A stretch of DNA of 64,000 nt, from positions 47,449 to 111,448 of the forward strand of contig JANORB010000078.1 of NCBI GenBank assembly GCA_031415135.1, in the 5' to 3' direction. This DNA is from LGRD01 sp031415135 (GTDB lineage: Bacteria > Pseudomonadota > Gammaproteobacteria > Burkholderiales > Burkholderiaceae_C). The stretch's first letter is position 1. Each line of letters begins with the position of its first letter. Below, in pieces: positions 1-8,630 of this stretch. The notes beneath the pieces were generated by a model. It was not told the origin of the DNA and did no database searches. It saw only the letters and a program-made list of their open reading frames with translations. The position numbers and the translations under genes are program-made.

Positions 1-288
1 CAGGCCGGCGCCCGGCGCCGCGTCCTGCCCGGCGCGCTCCTTGTACATGCCCAGCGCGGCCAACGGCGCAACTTCGAGGAAGGGCGTGTCGGGGTCGAGC
101 AGCATCTCGACCCGCTCGCGCGGCAGCAGCTTGCCGCGAGCGAGGTGCTTGGCCCGCGCCGCTTCGCCGCCGCCGTGTGCGATCTGCGCGAGCCTGGCGT
201 TCAGGTCGTCGACCAGCGCGCGCATCGCCGCAGCGTTCGCCTTGAAGTCCTCGGAGCGCGGGTGGAGCCTGGAGGCGAGTGCGGGCAT
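1..288 (-). CDS. mccB: Methylcrotonyl-CoA carboxylase beta subunit, N-terminus only
   Basis: This is the first 96 codons of a gene that runs off the left edge of the window. The protein starts MPALASRLHPRSEDFKAN and continues with a GGGEAARAKHLARGKLLPRERV stretch, typical of the carboxyltransferase (beta) subunit of biotin-dependent acyl-CoA carboxylases of the methylcrotonyl/propionyl type. In leucine catabolism this subunit moves the carboxyl group from biotin to 3-methylcrotonyl-CoA. A LiuR-type palindrome directly upstream supports the leucine (liu) pathway over propionyl-CoA carboxylase. The acyl-CoA and biotin binding regions lie outside the window, so the exact substrate cannot be proved here. 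Confidence 0.82.
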   Translation of the reverse strand, partial: MPALASRLHPRSEDFKANAAAMRALVDDLNARLAQIAHGGGEAARAKHLARGKLLPRERVEMLLDPDTPFLEVAPLAALGMYKERAGQDAAPGAGL

Positions 289-313
289 CGTGTCTCCTGC
301 GCGGGGCGCGTGA

Positions 314-329
314 TTGACGTATACGTCAA
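314..329. promoter_or_regulatory. Perfect 16-bp palindrome, likely LiuR (MerR-family) operator
   Basis: The sequence TTGACGTATACGTCAA is a perfect palindrome, 25 bases upstream of the mccB start. It resembles the A/T-ACGT-ACGT-type site known for LiuR regulators of branched-chain amino acid breakdown. Its right half overlaps the stop codon of the dinB-like gene. Assignment to LiuR is inference from motif shape plus target gene; no regulator gene is visible in the window. Confidence 0.6.
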
Positions 330-895
330 CTGGGATTGTAGGGGCCGTAAATCGCTGCTTCGTTCCAGCCGAGCGCGGCCATGTCGCCCACGCGCAAATG
401 CGCCTCGCTGGGCATCAGGAACTCGTCGAGCTGGGGCGGCGCCACCGCCGTGCCAGCCAGCATCGCGTGAACCTGGCCGCGATGATGGGTCTGGTGCATG
501 AAGACGTGCGCCAGCACGTGGCCGGCGCGATCGCGCTGAACGTGGCTGCCACGATCCATCTCGACGATGCGGTCGCACCCGGCGTCGTCGAGCGCGCGGC
601 ACCAGGCGATCAGACGTTCGTCACTGGCGCGTTGGCGCGCGGCCAGCTCGACCCGGGTTGGCGCCGGCACGAAGGCGTCGTACCGGGCCGGCAAGCCGGG
701 TTCCCCATGCAGCGCGCCGATGTAGTACTCGTCGACCGCAAGAACATGGTTCAGCGTCGCGGACAGGCTTGGAAAGAAGCTGATGCGCGGCGCGTGGAAT
801 TCCGCGTCCGCCAGCACCGCCATCGCGGTGTGGAGCCGGCGATTGGCAAGCCGATTGGCATGCGCCTGGATGCGCAACTGATCGGCCAGGGTCAT
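326..895 (-). CDS. DinB/YfiT family metal-binding protein
   Basis: A 189-residue four-helix-bundle protein of the DinB superfamily. The putative metal triad is visible as His50 (LNHVLAVD) and an HxxxH pair near residues 134-138 (HVFMHQTHHRGQVH). Family members are small-thiol-dependent transferases or are uncharacterised; the substrate cannot be told from sequence. The start at 895 was preferred over an upstream in-frame ATG at 970 because it lies one base after the rhodanese stop and begins the conserved MTLADQLRIQAHANRLANRRL helix. The gene is probably cotranscribed with the rhodanese gene. Its stop codon falls inside the LiuR-like palindrome. Confidence 0.85.
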   Translation of the reverse strand: MTLADQLRIQAHANRLANRRLHTAMAVLADAEFHAPRISFFPSLSATLNHVLAVDEYYIGALHGEPGLPARYDAFVPAPTRVELAARQRASDERLIAWCRALDDAGCDRIVEMDRGSHVQRDRAGHVLAHVFMHQTHHRGQVHAMLAGTAVAPPQLDEFLMPSEAHLRVGDMAALGWNEAAIYGPYNPS

Positions 896-896
896 C

Positions 897-1295
897 TCAG
901 TCTTTCCGCGCCGGCTTGTCCGCGATGGGCGCGCCCGCTTCCTTCCAGGCCGTGAAGCCGCCGCCGACATGCGCGACGCGCTCCAGCCCCATGTCCATCA
1001 GCGCCTGGGTGGCCAGCGCGGAGCGCCAGCCGGCGGCGCAAAACAGCACGAACTCCTTGTCCTGCGCAAAGGCCTCGCGGTGGTAGGGCGACTCGGGATC
1101 GACCCAGAACTCGAGCATGCCGCGTGGCGCGTGCAGCGCACCTGGGATCACGCCCTCACGTTCGAGTTCGCGCACGTCGCGGATGTCGACGAACTGCACC
1201 CCGGGGTGGCCGTGCAGCGCGCGCGCCTGCTCGACGGTGTAGGTGGTGACGAGGCCCATCGCCTCTTCCACCAGGGACTTGGCGGTCTTCTTCAT
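897..1295 (-). CDS. Single-domain rhodanese-like sulfurtransferase
   Basis: A 132-residue protein with one rhodanese domain. It shows the CH2A-like FVDIRDVRELEREG segment, the active-site loop FCAAGWRSALA with the catalytic Cys, and the GGGFTAWKEAGAP C-terminal signature. Such proteins move sulfane sulfur between small molecules or proteins, or act as persulfide carriers in the cytoplasm. No signal peptide is seen. It sits ten bases downstream of the DsbA-like isomerase gene and one base upstream of the DinB gene, suggesting one transcript of three genes. The physiological donor and acceptor are unknown. Confidence 0.88.
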   Translation of the reverse strand: MKKTAKSLVEEAMGLVTTYTVEQARALHGHPGVQFVDIRDVRELEREGVIPGALHAPRGMLEFWVDPESPYHREAFAQDKEFVLFCAAGWRSALATQALMDMGLERVAHVGGGFTAWKEAGAPIADKPARKD

Positions 1296-1304
1296 GGCAT
1301 TCCT

Positions 1305-1916
1305 TCAAAAAGGCCCGCTCTCCAGCCAGCGCTCCATCTGCGCGCGCCGGTCATTGCCCCAGAAAGGCTCGGCGTCGATCAGAAAGAAGGGCGCGCCGAA
1401 CACCCCGGCCGCGATCGCATCGTCATTGGCCTGGCGCAGCCGGTCTTTCCATGGCGGACCGGTCCACACCGCTTCGGCTTGCCCGGGATCGATGCCGAAC
1501 CCGGCGGCGTGAGCCTTCAGCGTGGCGGCGTCGCTGAGGTCCACCCCGCGGGCAAAGTAGGCCCGCAAGCCGGCACGCGCCCAGGCCGCGGCGCGCGCGG
1601 GGTCGGTGGCCTGGAGCCACCAGAACACGCGGGCGGCGTTTTGCGTCGCGATCGGAAACCGGGCCGGCATCACGAACGGCACGCCGGCGAAGCGCGCCGA
1701 TCGCGCGAAGTCGAGCAGCGAATACTCCCGCTTGATCGGGTGCGACACCGGGCTCTTCAGTTCCGCCGCCTGGAACGTGGCCCCAAGCAGGATGGCGTGC
1801 CACTGGACCGTGCGCCCATGGCGTGCCGCCAGCGCCTCGACCCATTCCGACGCGATGTACGAATAGGGCGACGAGAAGTCGAAGTAGAACTTGATGTTGC
1901 GATGGACGCTGTTCAT
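1305..1916 (-). CDS. 2-hydroxychromene-2-carboxylate isomerase-like DsbA-family protein
   Basis: A 203-residue thioredoxin-fold protein of the DsbA/HCCA isomerase family. The N-terminus IKFYFDFSSPYSYIASEWVEAL carries the active-site Ser-Pro in place of a CxxC, as in glutathione-dependent kappa-class transferases and 2-hydroxychromene-2-carboxylate isomerases. The C-terminal GVFGAPFFLIDAEPFWGNDRR is the usual cis-proline and product-loop signature. Many Burkholderiales carry this gene without a naphthalene pathway, so a general glutathione-dependent isomerase or oxidoreductase role is as likely as NahD function. It appears to be the first gene of a short minus-strand operon with rhodanese and DinB. 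Confidence 0.82.
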   Translation of the reverse strand: MNSVHRNIKFYFDFSSPYSYIASEWVEALAARHGRTVQWHAILLGATFQAAELKSPVSHPIKREYSLLDFARSARFAGVPFVMPARFPIATQNAARVFWWLQATDPARAAAWARAGLRAYFARGVDLSDAATLKAHAAGFGIDPGQAEAVWTGPPWKDRLRQANDDAIAAGVFGAPFFLIDAEPFWGNDRRAQMERWLESGPF

Positions 1917-1975
1917 GCGCGCAGATTACACGCAAGCATCGCGCGCTCCCCACGAAGAATCCCGTAGCCTTGGCC

Positions 1976-2013
1976 GCGCCCTGCTTGCGCCCTGCTCGCG
2001 CCCTACTTGCGCC
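1976..2013. repeat. Short tandem repeat, 11-bp unit, about 3.4 copies
   Basis: The unit GCGCCCTGCTT is repeated with one change in the second copy (last base T to C) and one in the third (G to A), then a partial copy. The array starts in the gap after trkH and runs through its stop codon (2003-2005), so the last trkH codons are part of the repeat. Copy number changes of an 11-bp unit would shift the trkH C-terminus. Confidence 0.75.
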
Positions 2014-3460
2014 AATACTGCGGCGAGAACAGCACCAGGATGGAGAACAGCTCCAGCCGGCCGAGCAGCATGGTGGCGGTGCAGACCCAGGTTTGAAAGT
2101 CGCTCAGGCCCTGGTAGTTGGCGGCCGGCCCGACCTGCCCCAGCCCCGGCCCGGTGTTGTTGATGCAGGCGATCACGGCGCTGGCGGCGCTCACCAGGTC
2201 CAGCCCGGTCAACAGCAGCACCAGCGTCATGAAGATCACCGTCACGCCGTACATCAGCATGAACGCCAGCACCGAGAACAGCACCGTGTTGTCCACCACC
2301 ATCGTGCCGATGCGAACCGGGTTGACCGCGTGCGGATGCACGATGCGCACCAGTTCGCGCCGCGCCTGCTTGACCAGCAACAGCGCGCGGACCATCTTGA
2401 TGCCACCGCCGGTGGAGCCCGCCGATGTGGCGAAGCAGCACAGCAGCAGCATCAGCACCGGTGCGAAGGCCGGCCACAGCGCGTAGTCGACGCTGGCAAA
2501 TCCGGTGGTCGTGGCGACGCTCACCACGTTGAAGGCGGCGTGCCGCAAGCTCAGCGGAAAATCGGGGTAGGTGCCGCGATAGGTGAGCACCAGCGCCACG
2601 ACGAAGACGCTGAACAACAGCGCCGCGAAGTAGGTCCGGGCCTCGACGTCGCCCAGCAGCAGCGCCAGCGAGCGCCGCTTCCAGACCATGAAGTACAGCG
2701 CGAAATTGACACCCGCGAGCAGCATGAAAACAACCGCGACTGCCTCGATGGCCGGCGAGTCAAAGGCACCGAAGCTGGCGTCGTAGGAAGAGAAGCCGCC
2801 CAGCCCCATGGTGGAGCACATGTGCATGAACGCGTCGGCCCAGCCCATGCCCGCGGCCGCATAGGCGAAGAAGCACACGACTGAAATCGCGAAATACACG
2901 ACCCACAGGCCGCGCGCGGTCTCGGCGATGCGCGGCGTGAGCTTGGTGTCTTTCATCGGCCCCGGTGTTTCGGCCTTGAAGATCTGGCTGCCGCCCACGC
3001 CCAGCATCGGCAGGATGGCCACCGCCAGCACGATGATGCCCATGCCACCCACCAGCACCAGCAGACAGCGCCACACGTTGATCGACAACGGCAGCGCGTC
3101 CAGCCCGGTCATCACGGTGGCGCCGGTGGTCGTCAGGCCCGACACGGTTTCGAAGTACGCGTCGGTGAAGCTCAGGCCCGGCAGATAGAACATCAGCGGC
3201 AGCGTGGCGAAAGCGGGCAGCACGGTCCACACCAGCGTGACCAGCAGGAAACCGTCGCGCGGCTGAAGTTCGCGCCGGAACCGGCGCGTGCCCAGGAACA
3301 GGACCAGCCCGAACCCGGCCGTGATCAACAACGCCTTGTCGTAGGCAAAGCGCGCTTCGTCCATGCCACCCCAGGCAAATGCCAGCGGCACCAGCATCGT
3401 GAACGCAAAGATGCCGACGATCACGCCAATGATGTGCAGCAGCGGAAGCAGGCGGCCCAT
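2003..3460 (-). CDS. trkH: Trk potassium uptake transmembrane subunit TrkH
   Basis: A 485-residue polytopic membrane protein starting MGRLLPLLHIIGVIVGIFAF, with pore-loop signatures TVSGLTTTGATVMTG and SMCSTMGLGGFSS-like and SVATTTGFASVDY segments typical of TrkH/KtrB K+ channels. With TrkA it imports K+ across the inner membrane. The gene lies 15 bases downstream of trkA in the same orientation, the usual operon arrangement. The length matches the family. The C-terminus (QYWRK) is encoded inside an 11-bp tandem repeat, so its end may vary between strains. Confidence 0.96.
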   Translation of the reverse strand: MGRLLPLLHIIGVIVGIFAFTMLVPLAFAWGGMDEARFAYDKALLITAGFGLVLFLGTRRFRRELQPRDGFLLVTLVWTVLPAFATLPLMFYLPGLSFTDAYFETVSGLTTTGATVMTGLDALPLSINVWRCLLVLVGGMGIIVLAVAILPMLGVGGSQIFKAETPGPMKDTKLTPRIAETARGLWVVYFAISVVCFFAYAAAGMGWADAFMHMCSTMGLGGFSSYDASFGAFDSPAIEAVAVVFMLLAGVNFALYFMVWKRRSLALLLGDVEARTYFAALLFSVFVVALVLTYRGTYPDFPLSLRHAAFNVVSVATTTGFASVDYALWPAFAPVLMLLLCCFATSAGSTGGGIKMVRALLLVKQARRELVRIVHPHAVNPVRIGTMVVDNTVLFSVLAFMLMYGVTVIFMTLVLLLTGLDLVSAASAVIACINNTGPGLGQVGPAANYQGLSDFQTWVCTATMLLGRLELFSILVLFSPQYWRK

Positions 3461-3475
3461 GCGCGGTCAGCCCGT

Positions 3476-4876
3476 TCAGAAAAACGTCGCGCTGACCTGG
3501 AACAGTTTCTCCACTTCGCGCACCATGCGCTTGCGCGGCAGGAACACGATGACATGGTCGTTGCGCTCGATCAGCGTGTCGTGGTGCGCCATCACCACCC
3601 GCGGCGCCTGGCCTTCGCCGCCCAGGCCGCGCACGATCGCGCCGATCTGTGCGCCCCGCGGCAGCGCGATCTGCTCGATCCGCTTGCCCACCACCTTGGA
3701 GCTTTTCAAGTCGCCGTGGGCGACGATCTCCAGCGCCTCGGCCGCGCCGCGGCGCAGGCTGTGCACCGCCTCCACGTCGCCGCGCCGCACAAAGGCGAGC
3801 AGCTCGCCGATGACGGTCTGCGACGGCGAGATCGCGATGTCGATCTGCGTGCCCTGCACCAGGTCGGCATAGGCGCGCCGGTTGATCAGCGCCAGCACGC
3901 GGCGCGCGCCCATGCGCTTGGCCAGCAGGCAGGCCATGATGTTGTCCTCGTCGTCGCTGGTCAGCGCGATGAACAGGTCCATCTCGCGCACGTTTTCTTC
4001 TTCCATCAGCTCCTCGTCGGTCGAGTCGCCGTTCAGGATCAGCGCGCTCGACGGCAGCTGGGTGGCCAGGTAGTCGCAGCGCAGCCGGCTGGACTCGATC
4101 ACCTTGATCTGGTGCGTGTCCTTCAGTTCGCGCGCCAGGCGCAGGCCCACCTTGCCGCCGCCGGCGATCATCAGGCGCTTGACCGGACGGTCCATCTTGC
4201 GCAGCGCGCCCAGCACGGTGCGGATGTGCGCGGTGGCGGCCAGCACAAAGACCTCGTCGCCGGGCTCGATGCGCGTCTTGCCATCGACCACAAAACGCTC
4301 GGTGCCGCGGTACAGGGCCACGATGCGCATCTCGGCGCCCGGCACGAGTTTCGGGATCTCGGCCAGGCTGTGCTGCACCATCGGCCCGCCGGCCACCGCG
4401 CGCACCGCGATCAGGCTGACCAGGCCGCTGGCGAACTCCAGCACCTGCAAGGCCTCGGGGTACTCGATCAGCTTGCGCACGTAGGCGGTGACCGACTCTT
4501 CGGGGCAGATCACATGGTCGACCGCGAAGCCGCTTTCCTTGCCGAGCAGCGCCGAGCCGTTGACGAACTCGGGCGAGCGCATGCGCGCGATCGTGGTCGG
4601 CACGTTGAAGGTGTCGTGCGCCACCTTGCACACCACCAGGTTGGTTTCATCCAGCGGCGCGCAGGCGATCAGCATGTCGCAGTCCTGTGCGCCGGCTTCG
4701 CGCAACACCGAGGGCTGGATGCCGTTGCCGGCCACGCCGCGCAGGTCGAGCCGGTCCTGCAAGGCCGCCAGGCGCTGCGGGTCGGTGTCGACCAGGGTGA
4801 TGTCGTTGCGCTCTGAGGCCAGGCTTTCGGCCACGCTCTCGCCGACCCGGCCGGCACCGATGATGATGATGTTCAT
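3476..4876 (-). CDS. trkA: Trk system NAD-binding regulatory subunit TrkA
   Basis: A 466-residue cytoplasmic protein with two tandem RCK modules. It opens with the Rossmann motif MNIIIIGAGRVGESVAESL (GxGxxG) and repeats it near residue 235 as RLMIAGGGKVGLRLARELK, each followed by a TrkA-C domain. TrkA binds NAD(H)/ATP and gates the TrkH pore. It precedes trkH, and the GTPase gene starts two bases upstream, so trkA could be the middle gene of a longer transcript. The full family length is present with no oddities. Confidence 0.96.
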   Translation of the reverse strand: MNIIIIGAGRVGESVAESLASERNDITLVDTDPQRLAALQDRLDLRGVAGNGIQPSVLREAGAQDCDMLIACAPLDETNLVVCKVAHDTFNVPTTIARMRSPEFVNGSALLGKESGFAVDHVICPEESVTAYVRKLIEYPEALQVLEFASGLVSLIAVRAVAGGPMVQHSLAEIPKLVPGAEMRIVALYRGTERFVVDGKTRIEPGDEVFVLAATAHIRTVLGALRKMDRPVKRLMIAGGGKVGLRLARELKDTHQIKVIESSRLRCDYLATQLPSSALILNGDSTDEELMEEENVREMDLFIALTSDDEDNIMACLLAKRMGARRVLALINRRAYADLVQGTQIDIAISPSQTVIGELLAFVRRGDVEAVHSLRRGAAEALEIVAHGDLKSSKVVGKRIEQIALPRGAQIGAIVRGLGGEGQAPRVVMAHHDTLIERNDHVIVFLPRKRMVREVEKLFQVSATFF

Positions 4877-4877
4877 G

Positions 4878-6398
4878 TCATGCGATTGTGCCGCTGGCCG
4901 GGGCCAACGCCGGCCAGGCCGCAGCGCCGGGGTACAGGCGCTGCAGCGCCACCACCATGGCCTGCGCCAGCAGCGGCGCGAGCGCGGCGGCGAGCCGCTC
5001 GCTTTCGGCCGTGTCGGCCGCCTCGCCCGCGCGGGTGCCGCGGCTCCTCCACAACGCCGCGAAGGCGTCTCGATGCGGGGCCAGCGCCTGCTCGATCACC
5101 TCTTTCCAGTGCGGCGGCGATTCGCCCAGCGCCCACTCACCGCGCCCGCGGCCGAAGTGCGCCACCGCGAGATAGCGCAGCAAGGCCGCCTCCAGCATCG
5201 CGTCCAGCGCCTCGGCGTTCCAGCTCAGCCACGACTGTTCGGTGCCGCGCACCAGGTTGACGCAACGCGCCAGGCCGGCCGCCCCCAGCGCGCCCAGAAT
5301 GCCGCCGGCCAGCAGGCCGCCGCCGAGCGTGAGGCCGCCGCTGGCGATGTCGGCCTTGAGCCCGGCCAGCGCACCGGTCAACATGCCGCCCAACACCGCC
5401 GCGTTGCCTTCATCCAGGCGCAGGCGCGTCTCGAAGTGGGTCGCCAGGCGCTGCAGGATCTGGCCCTGCGCCTGGCCGTCCAGCCCGTGCAAGCGGATCA
5501 ACAGCGCGGTGCTGGCGCGCACTTCGGCGTCCACAGATTCGACCAGCGCCTGTTGCGCCACGGCCTGCGGGCCTTCGCCCGCCGCACCGATGCCCAGAGC
5601 GGCGCCAGCCTGGCGCAGCCGCGCCCGCAGACCGGCGGGGTCGGGCACCACGGAGCGCAAACCGGCCAGGCGCGCCAGGCTTTGCGACAAGCCCTGCATC
5701 GCCGCGTCGAAGGTCGCGCGCCGCTGCGCCAGCCATGCGTCGCTCAGCCGCAGCATCAATTCGCGGCGCGCGCCGGTCAACACGTCGGCAATCGCCTGCA
5801 GCAACGTGAACTCCTGCACCCAGCAGCGCGCAAACGCATCCAGCGGCAGCACGGCGCGCACCTGGCCGCAGCCGGCAAGGTGCTCGCGCCAGCGCCGCAC
5901 CTCGGCGTCTTCGAGCGCGGCTTCGCGCGGCGCGCCGAGTTGGTTGAGCAACACGATCACCGGCTTGCCGACCCACGCCAGCAATTCCATCTCGGGCGCC
6001 ACATACCCGGCAGCTGCCGGCTCTTCGGCCGCGTTGACGAGGTACAGCACCACGTCGGCCTGGTCGCGCACATTGCGCAAGGCCTGCTGGCTGGACCAGA
6101 ACGGGCGGTCGCGCCAGCGGTCCCACACCTCGCTGAGAAACCAGCCCAGCGGGTTGCCGGACTGGCGCATTCGATGGGCCAGCCGCGCGCTGTCGCCGAA
6201 GCCGGGGGTGTCCCACAGCCGCAGCGTCTCGCCTTGCGCGGTTTCGAGCAGCGTGAAGGCGTCGGCAAACTCGGTCACGTGCGGCGCGTCGCGCACCGTG
6301 CCCACGTCGCGCGCCAGCAGCGTGCGGGCCAGCGTGGTCTTGCCCGCGTTGGTGTGCGAGACCAGGCTCAGCGCGATCGCCTGCGGCGCGCTGCTCAT
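4878..6398 (-). CDS. DUF3482 domain GTPase
   Basis: A 506-residue protein with an N-terminal P-loop GTPase domain: G1 SHTNAGKTTLARTLL, G3 LWDTPGFGDSARL and a G4-like VIVLLNQLG. The long C-terminal DUF3482 region has hydrophobic glycine-rich segments (GALAGLKADIASGGLTLGGGLLAGGILG) that may insert into membrane. The start at 6398 makes an ATGA overlap with the DUF2868 stop, a sign of translational coupling. The DUF2868-DUF3482 pair is common in betaproteobacteria, but its role is unknown. The membrane-associated GTPase partnership is inferred from the domain mix and tight coupling. Confidence 0.85.
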   Translation of the reverse strand: MSSAPQAIALSLVSHTNAGKTTLARTLLARDVGTVRDAPHVTEFADAFTLLETAQGETLRLWDTPGFGDSARLAHRMRQSGNPLGWFLSEVWDRWRDRPFWSSQQALRNVRDQADVVLYLVNAAEEPAAAGYVAPEMELLAWVGKPVIVLLNQLGAPREAALEDAEVRRWREHLAGCGQVRAVLPLDAFARCWVQEFTLLQAIADVLTGARRELMLRLSDAWLAQRRATFDAAMQGLSQSLARLAGLRSVVPDPAGLRARLRQAGAALGIGAAGEGPQAVAQQALVESVDAEVRASTALLIRLHGLDGQAQGQILQRLATHFETRLRLDEGNAAVLGGMLTGALAGLKADIASGGLTLGGGLLAGGILGALGAAGLARCVNLVRGTEQSWLSWNAEALDAMLEAALLRYLAVAHFGRGRGEWALGESPPHWKEVIEQALAPHRDAFAALWRSRGTRAGEAADTAESERLAAALAPLLAQAMVVALQRLYPGAAAWPALAPASGTIA

Positions 6399-7876
6399 GG
6401 GCGGCTCGACGCAGCGGCGACCACCTGGGCCGGCGCGCCGAGCGCCATTTGCAGCGCTTGTTCGGTGGCCGCCAGGTCGGGCGCGGCCAGGTCGACGAAC
6501 ACCGGCACCGTGCCGAGGGTCGTGGCCAGCGCGCGCCACGCGGCACGCCGCTGCGTCAGCCGATCAGACGGCGAACCGAAGCGGCGCACAAACGCCGCTT
6601 CGTCGATCAGCATGAGCACCGGCGCCGGTGGCTCCGAAACGGCTGCCGCTGCCAGCCGTTGAACGAAACGGCCCTGGTTCTCGGCTTCCGGCGTGGCCGT
6701 CAGGTCGAAGCAGGCCACCACGAGCGTGGTGCCGGGCGGCACGCGCGCGGCGCCGGCATCTTCATCTTCGGCGCCGAACGCCACCGGCGGCGCCACATGA
6801 AGCTGCGCCGTTTCACCACAAAACCGGCCGAAGACCGCGCGCAGGGCCAGCTCCGCCTGCGGCCCGACCGCCTGCGCATAGGGCAGCACCTGCACCCGCG
6901 CGGCCGCACCGTGCTGGTGGCGCAGCAAGCGCTGAAAGTAGCCGTCGTTCAACGGCAGCGGAAAACGCCGCGCCAAGGCCCGTGCGCGCAACCCGCTCGA
7001 CAGCGCAAGAGCGGTGCGCGGCAGCACCACCACGAGCGCCAGCGTCAGTGCAAACAGGTGAATCCACACGGCGCCGGCCGCCCCCGCCACGGGCTGACCC
7101 GGCGCAAAGCGCAGCGCTTCCAGCGCCGCCGCGCCAGGCAACTCAATGCCGGACACGCCCAGCGCCGGTGCCAGCAGCACCTCCAGCGCAGCGTGCACCT
7201 GGCCGGCATCGAGGAAGGTGCTTTCCCAGCCCGCCCGGTAGTCCAGCACCAGCCCGCGCAGGTACAAACCCGCCACCAGCCCGGCGCCCAGCGCCGCCGC
7301 GGCGGCGTGCAACAAGCCGCCCGCGCGCGCCGCGCCAAGCGTGGCGCCGCAGCGCGCCCATTCGATCGCAAAGGCCTGCAATGAAGATCGGTTGGCGACC
7401 GACTGGCCCCGGCCCAGCAAGCGTTGCAGCCCTGCCGTCAGCCACCCCGGCGCGGCGCGCGAACTCGCGAACCCGGCCTGCAACGCGCCCCACAGCAACA
7501 GCCCATAGACCACCAGGTTCCACCCCACCACGCCCCACACCGGAGGCGCCAGCAGGTTGATGCGCTGGCCGCTGCCGATGGCATCGGCCGCCAGCCCGGC
7601 CCCCAGCCCCAACACCAGCGCCGCCAGCCACCACGACGGGCGCCACAGTCGCCGCGCCAGCGTGGCCGCCACCGCCGTGTCGCGCGGGGCCAGGCGTTGC
7701 ATCGCGTGGTGCGCACGTTCGGCGATGAAGCGCTCGGGCGCGGCCTGCGGGCCCACCGATTCGAGCGCGGCGCGACTCGCCCAGGCACTGTCTTGCGCGC
7801 TCCAGTGCGGGCTGTCGCCGGCAGCGGTTTCGATCGCCCGCAGCAGCAGCACCTGGCGGGCCGAGGCCTCGTTCAT
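6395..7876 (-). CDS. DUF2868 membrane protein, partner of DUF3482 GTPase
   Basis: A 493-residue inner-membrane protein of the DUF2868 family. Hydrophobic segments include WWLAALVLGLGAGLAADAIG, VVGWNLVVYGLLLWGALQA, GGLLHAAAAALGAGLVAGLYL and IHLFALTLALVVVLPRTALAL. The C-terminal half is soluble and alpha/beta-like. The start at 7876 (MNEASARQVLLLRAIE) was chosen over a start 11 codons upstream because conserved sequence begins there. It overlaps the GTPase gene by four bases. Function is not established; the pair probably forms a membrane-bound GTPase assembly. Confidence 0.83.
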   Translation of the reverse strand: MNEASARQVLLLRAIETAAGDSPHWSAQDSAWASRAALESVGPQAAPERFIAERAHHAMQRLAPRDTAVAATLARRLWRPSWWLAALVLGLGAGLAADAIGSGQRINLLAPPVWGVVGWNLVVYGLLLWGALQAGFASSRAAPGWLTAGLQRLLGRGQSVANRSSLQAFAIEWARCGATLGAARAGGLLHAAAAALGAGLVAGLYLRGLVLDYRAGWESTFLDAGQVHAALEVLLAPALGVSGIELPGAAALEALRFAPGQPVAGAAGAVWIHLFALTLALVVVLPRTALALSSGLRARALARRFPLPLNDGYFQRLLRHQHGAAARVQVLPYAQAVGPQAELALRAVFGRFCGETAQLHVAPPVAFGAEDEDAGAARVPPGTTLVVACFDLTATPEAENQGRFVQRLAAAAVSEPPAPVLMLIDEAAFVRRFGSPSDRLTQRRAAWRALATTLGTVPVFVDLAAPDLAATEQALQMALGAPAQVVAAASSRP

Positions 7877-7886
7877 CGCGCGGCGT

Positions 7887-8630
7887 TCATGCGCCCAGCC
7901 TGGCCGCAAGCTCAGAGAAGTCCGAGGCCGTGAGGTCGAAACTCAGGCCGCCCACCGGCTCGCCACCCCCCGCCGGCCCGTATTCGAGCGGCCGCGGCAC
8001 GTAGCCCGTGCGCAGCCCCGCACGCTGCGCCGCGGCCAGGTCGCTCGGGTGGGCGGCCACCAGCATCAGCTGCCCGGGCGCCAGGCCGAGCAGCCGAGCG
8101 GCCATCAGATACACCTCGGGGTCAGGCTTGTACTTCTGGATCAGCTCGCCCGACAAGACACAGTCCCACGGCAGCCCGGCATGCTTGGCCATGTTGACGA
8201 GCAGCGCCACGTTGCCGTTGGACAGCGTCGCCACCACGAAACGCGCGCGCAAGCGGGTGAGCCCCGCCACCGCATCCGGCCACGGCATCAGGCGATGCCA
8301 GACCCGGTTCAGCTGCGCCACCTCGTCGGCACACAAGCCCTGCAAACCGAAGCGCGGCAGCAGGCCGTCGAGGATCTGCCGATGCAGCTGGTCGAGGCCG
8401 ACCCAGGCTGCGCCGACGCGCCGCGTGCTGTCCATCGCCGGCCGGTAGCCGGCCCGCCAGGCATCGGCGAACGCGGGCCAGTCGACCTCGATTCCCTTGG
8501 CGGCGCCGAGCCGTTCACCCTCGTGGATGATCGATGCGCGCCAGTCGACGACCGTGCCGAACACATCGAAACACAGCGCGCGAATGTCGAGCTGTGGTGC
8601 GGCCATGGCGGTGTGCACCTCGGTGGTCAT
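7887..8630 (-). CDS. Haloacid dehalogenase type II-like HAD hydrolase
   Basis: A 247-residue HAD-superfamily protein. Motif I is LCFDVFGTVVDW with the nucleophile Asp, followed by RASI; motif II is ATLSNGN and motif III KPDPEVYLMAARLLG. These fit the L-2-haloacid dehalogenase/phosphatase subgroup. The motif IV region reads MLVAAHPSDLAAAQRAGLRTGYVPRP, as in type II dehalogenases. The substrate may be a 2-haloacid or a small phosphate ester; sequence does not decide. The start overlaps the stop of the upstream HAD gene by ATGA, so the two are probably translated together. Confidence 0.87.
   Translation of the reverse strand: MTTEVHTAMAAPQLDIRALCFDVFGTVVDWRASIIHEGERLGAAKGIEVDWPAFADAWRAGYRPAMDSTRRVGAAWVGLDQLHRQILDGLLPRFGLQGLCADEVAQLNRVWHRLMPWPDAVAGLTRLRARFVVATLSNGNVALLVNMAKHAGLPWDCVLSGELIQKYKPDPEVYLMAARLLGLAPGQLMLVAAHPSDLAAAQRAGLRTGYVPRPLEYGPAGGGEPVGGLSFDLTASDFSELAARLGA

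Noticed and set aside
2760..4631. A 623-residue minus-strand frame over trkA/trkH
   Set aside because: Wrong-frame shadow of two well-supported genes.
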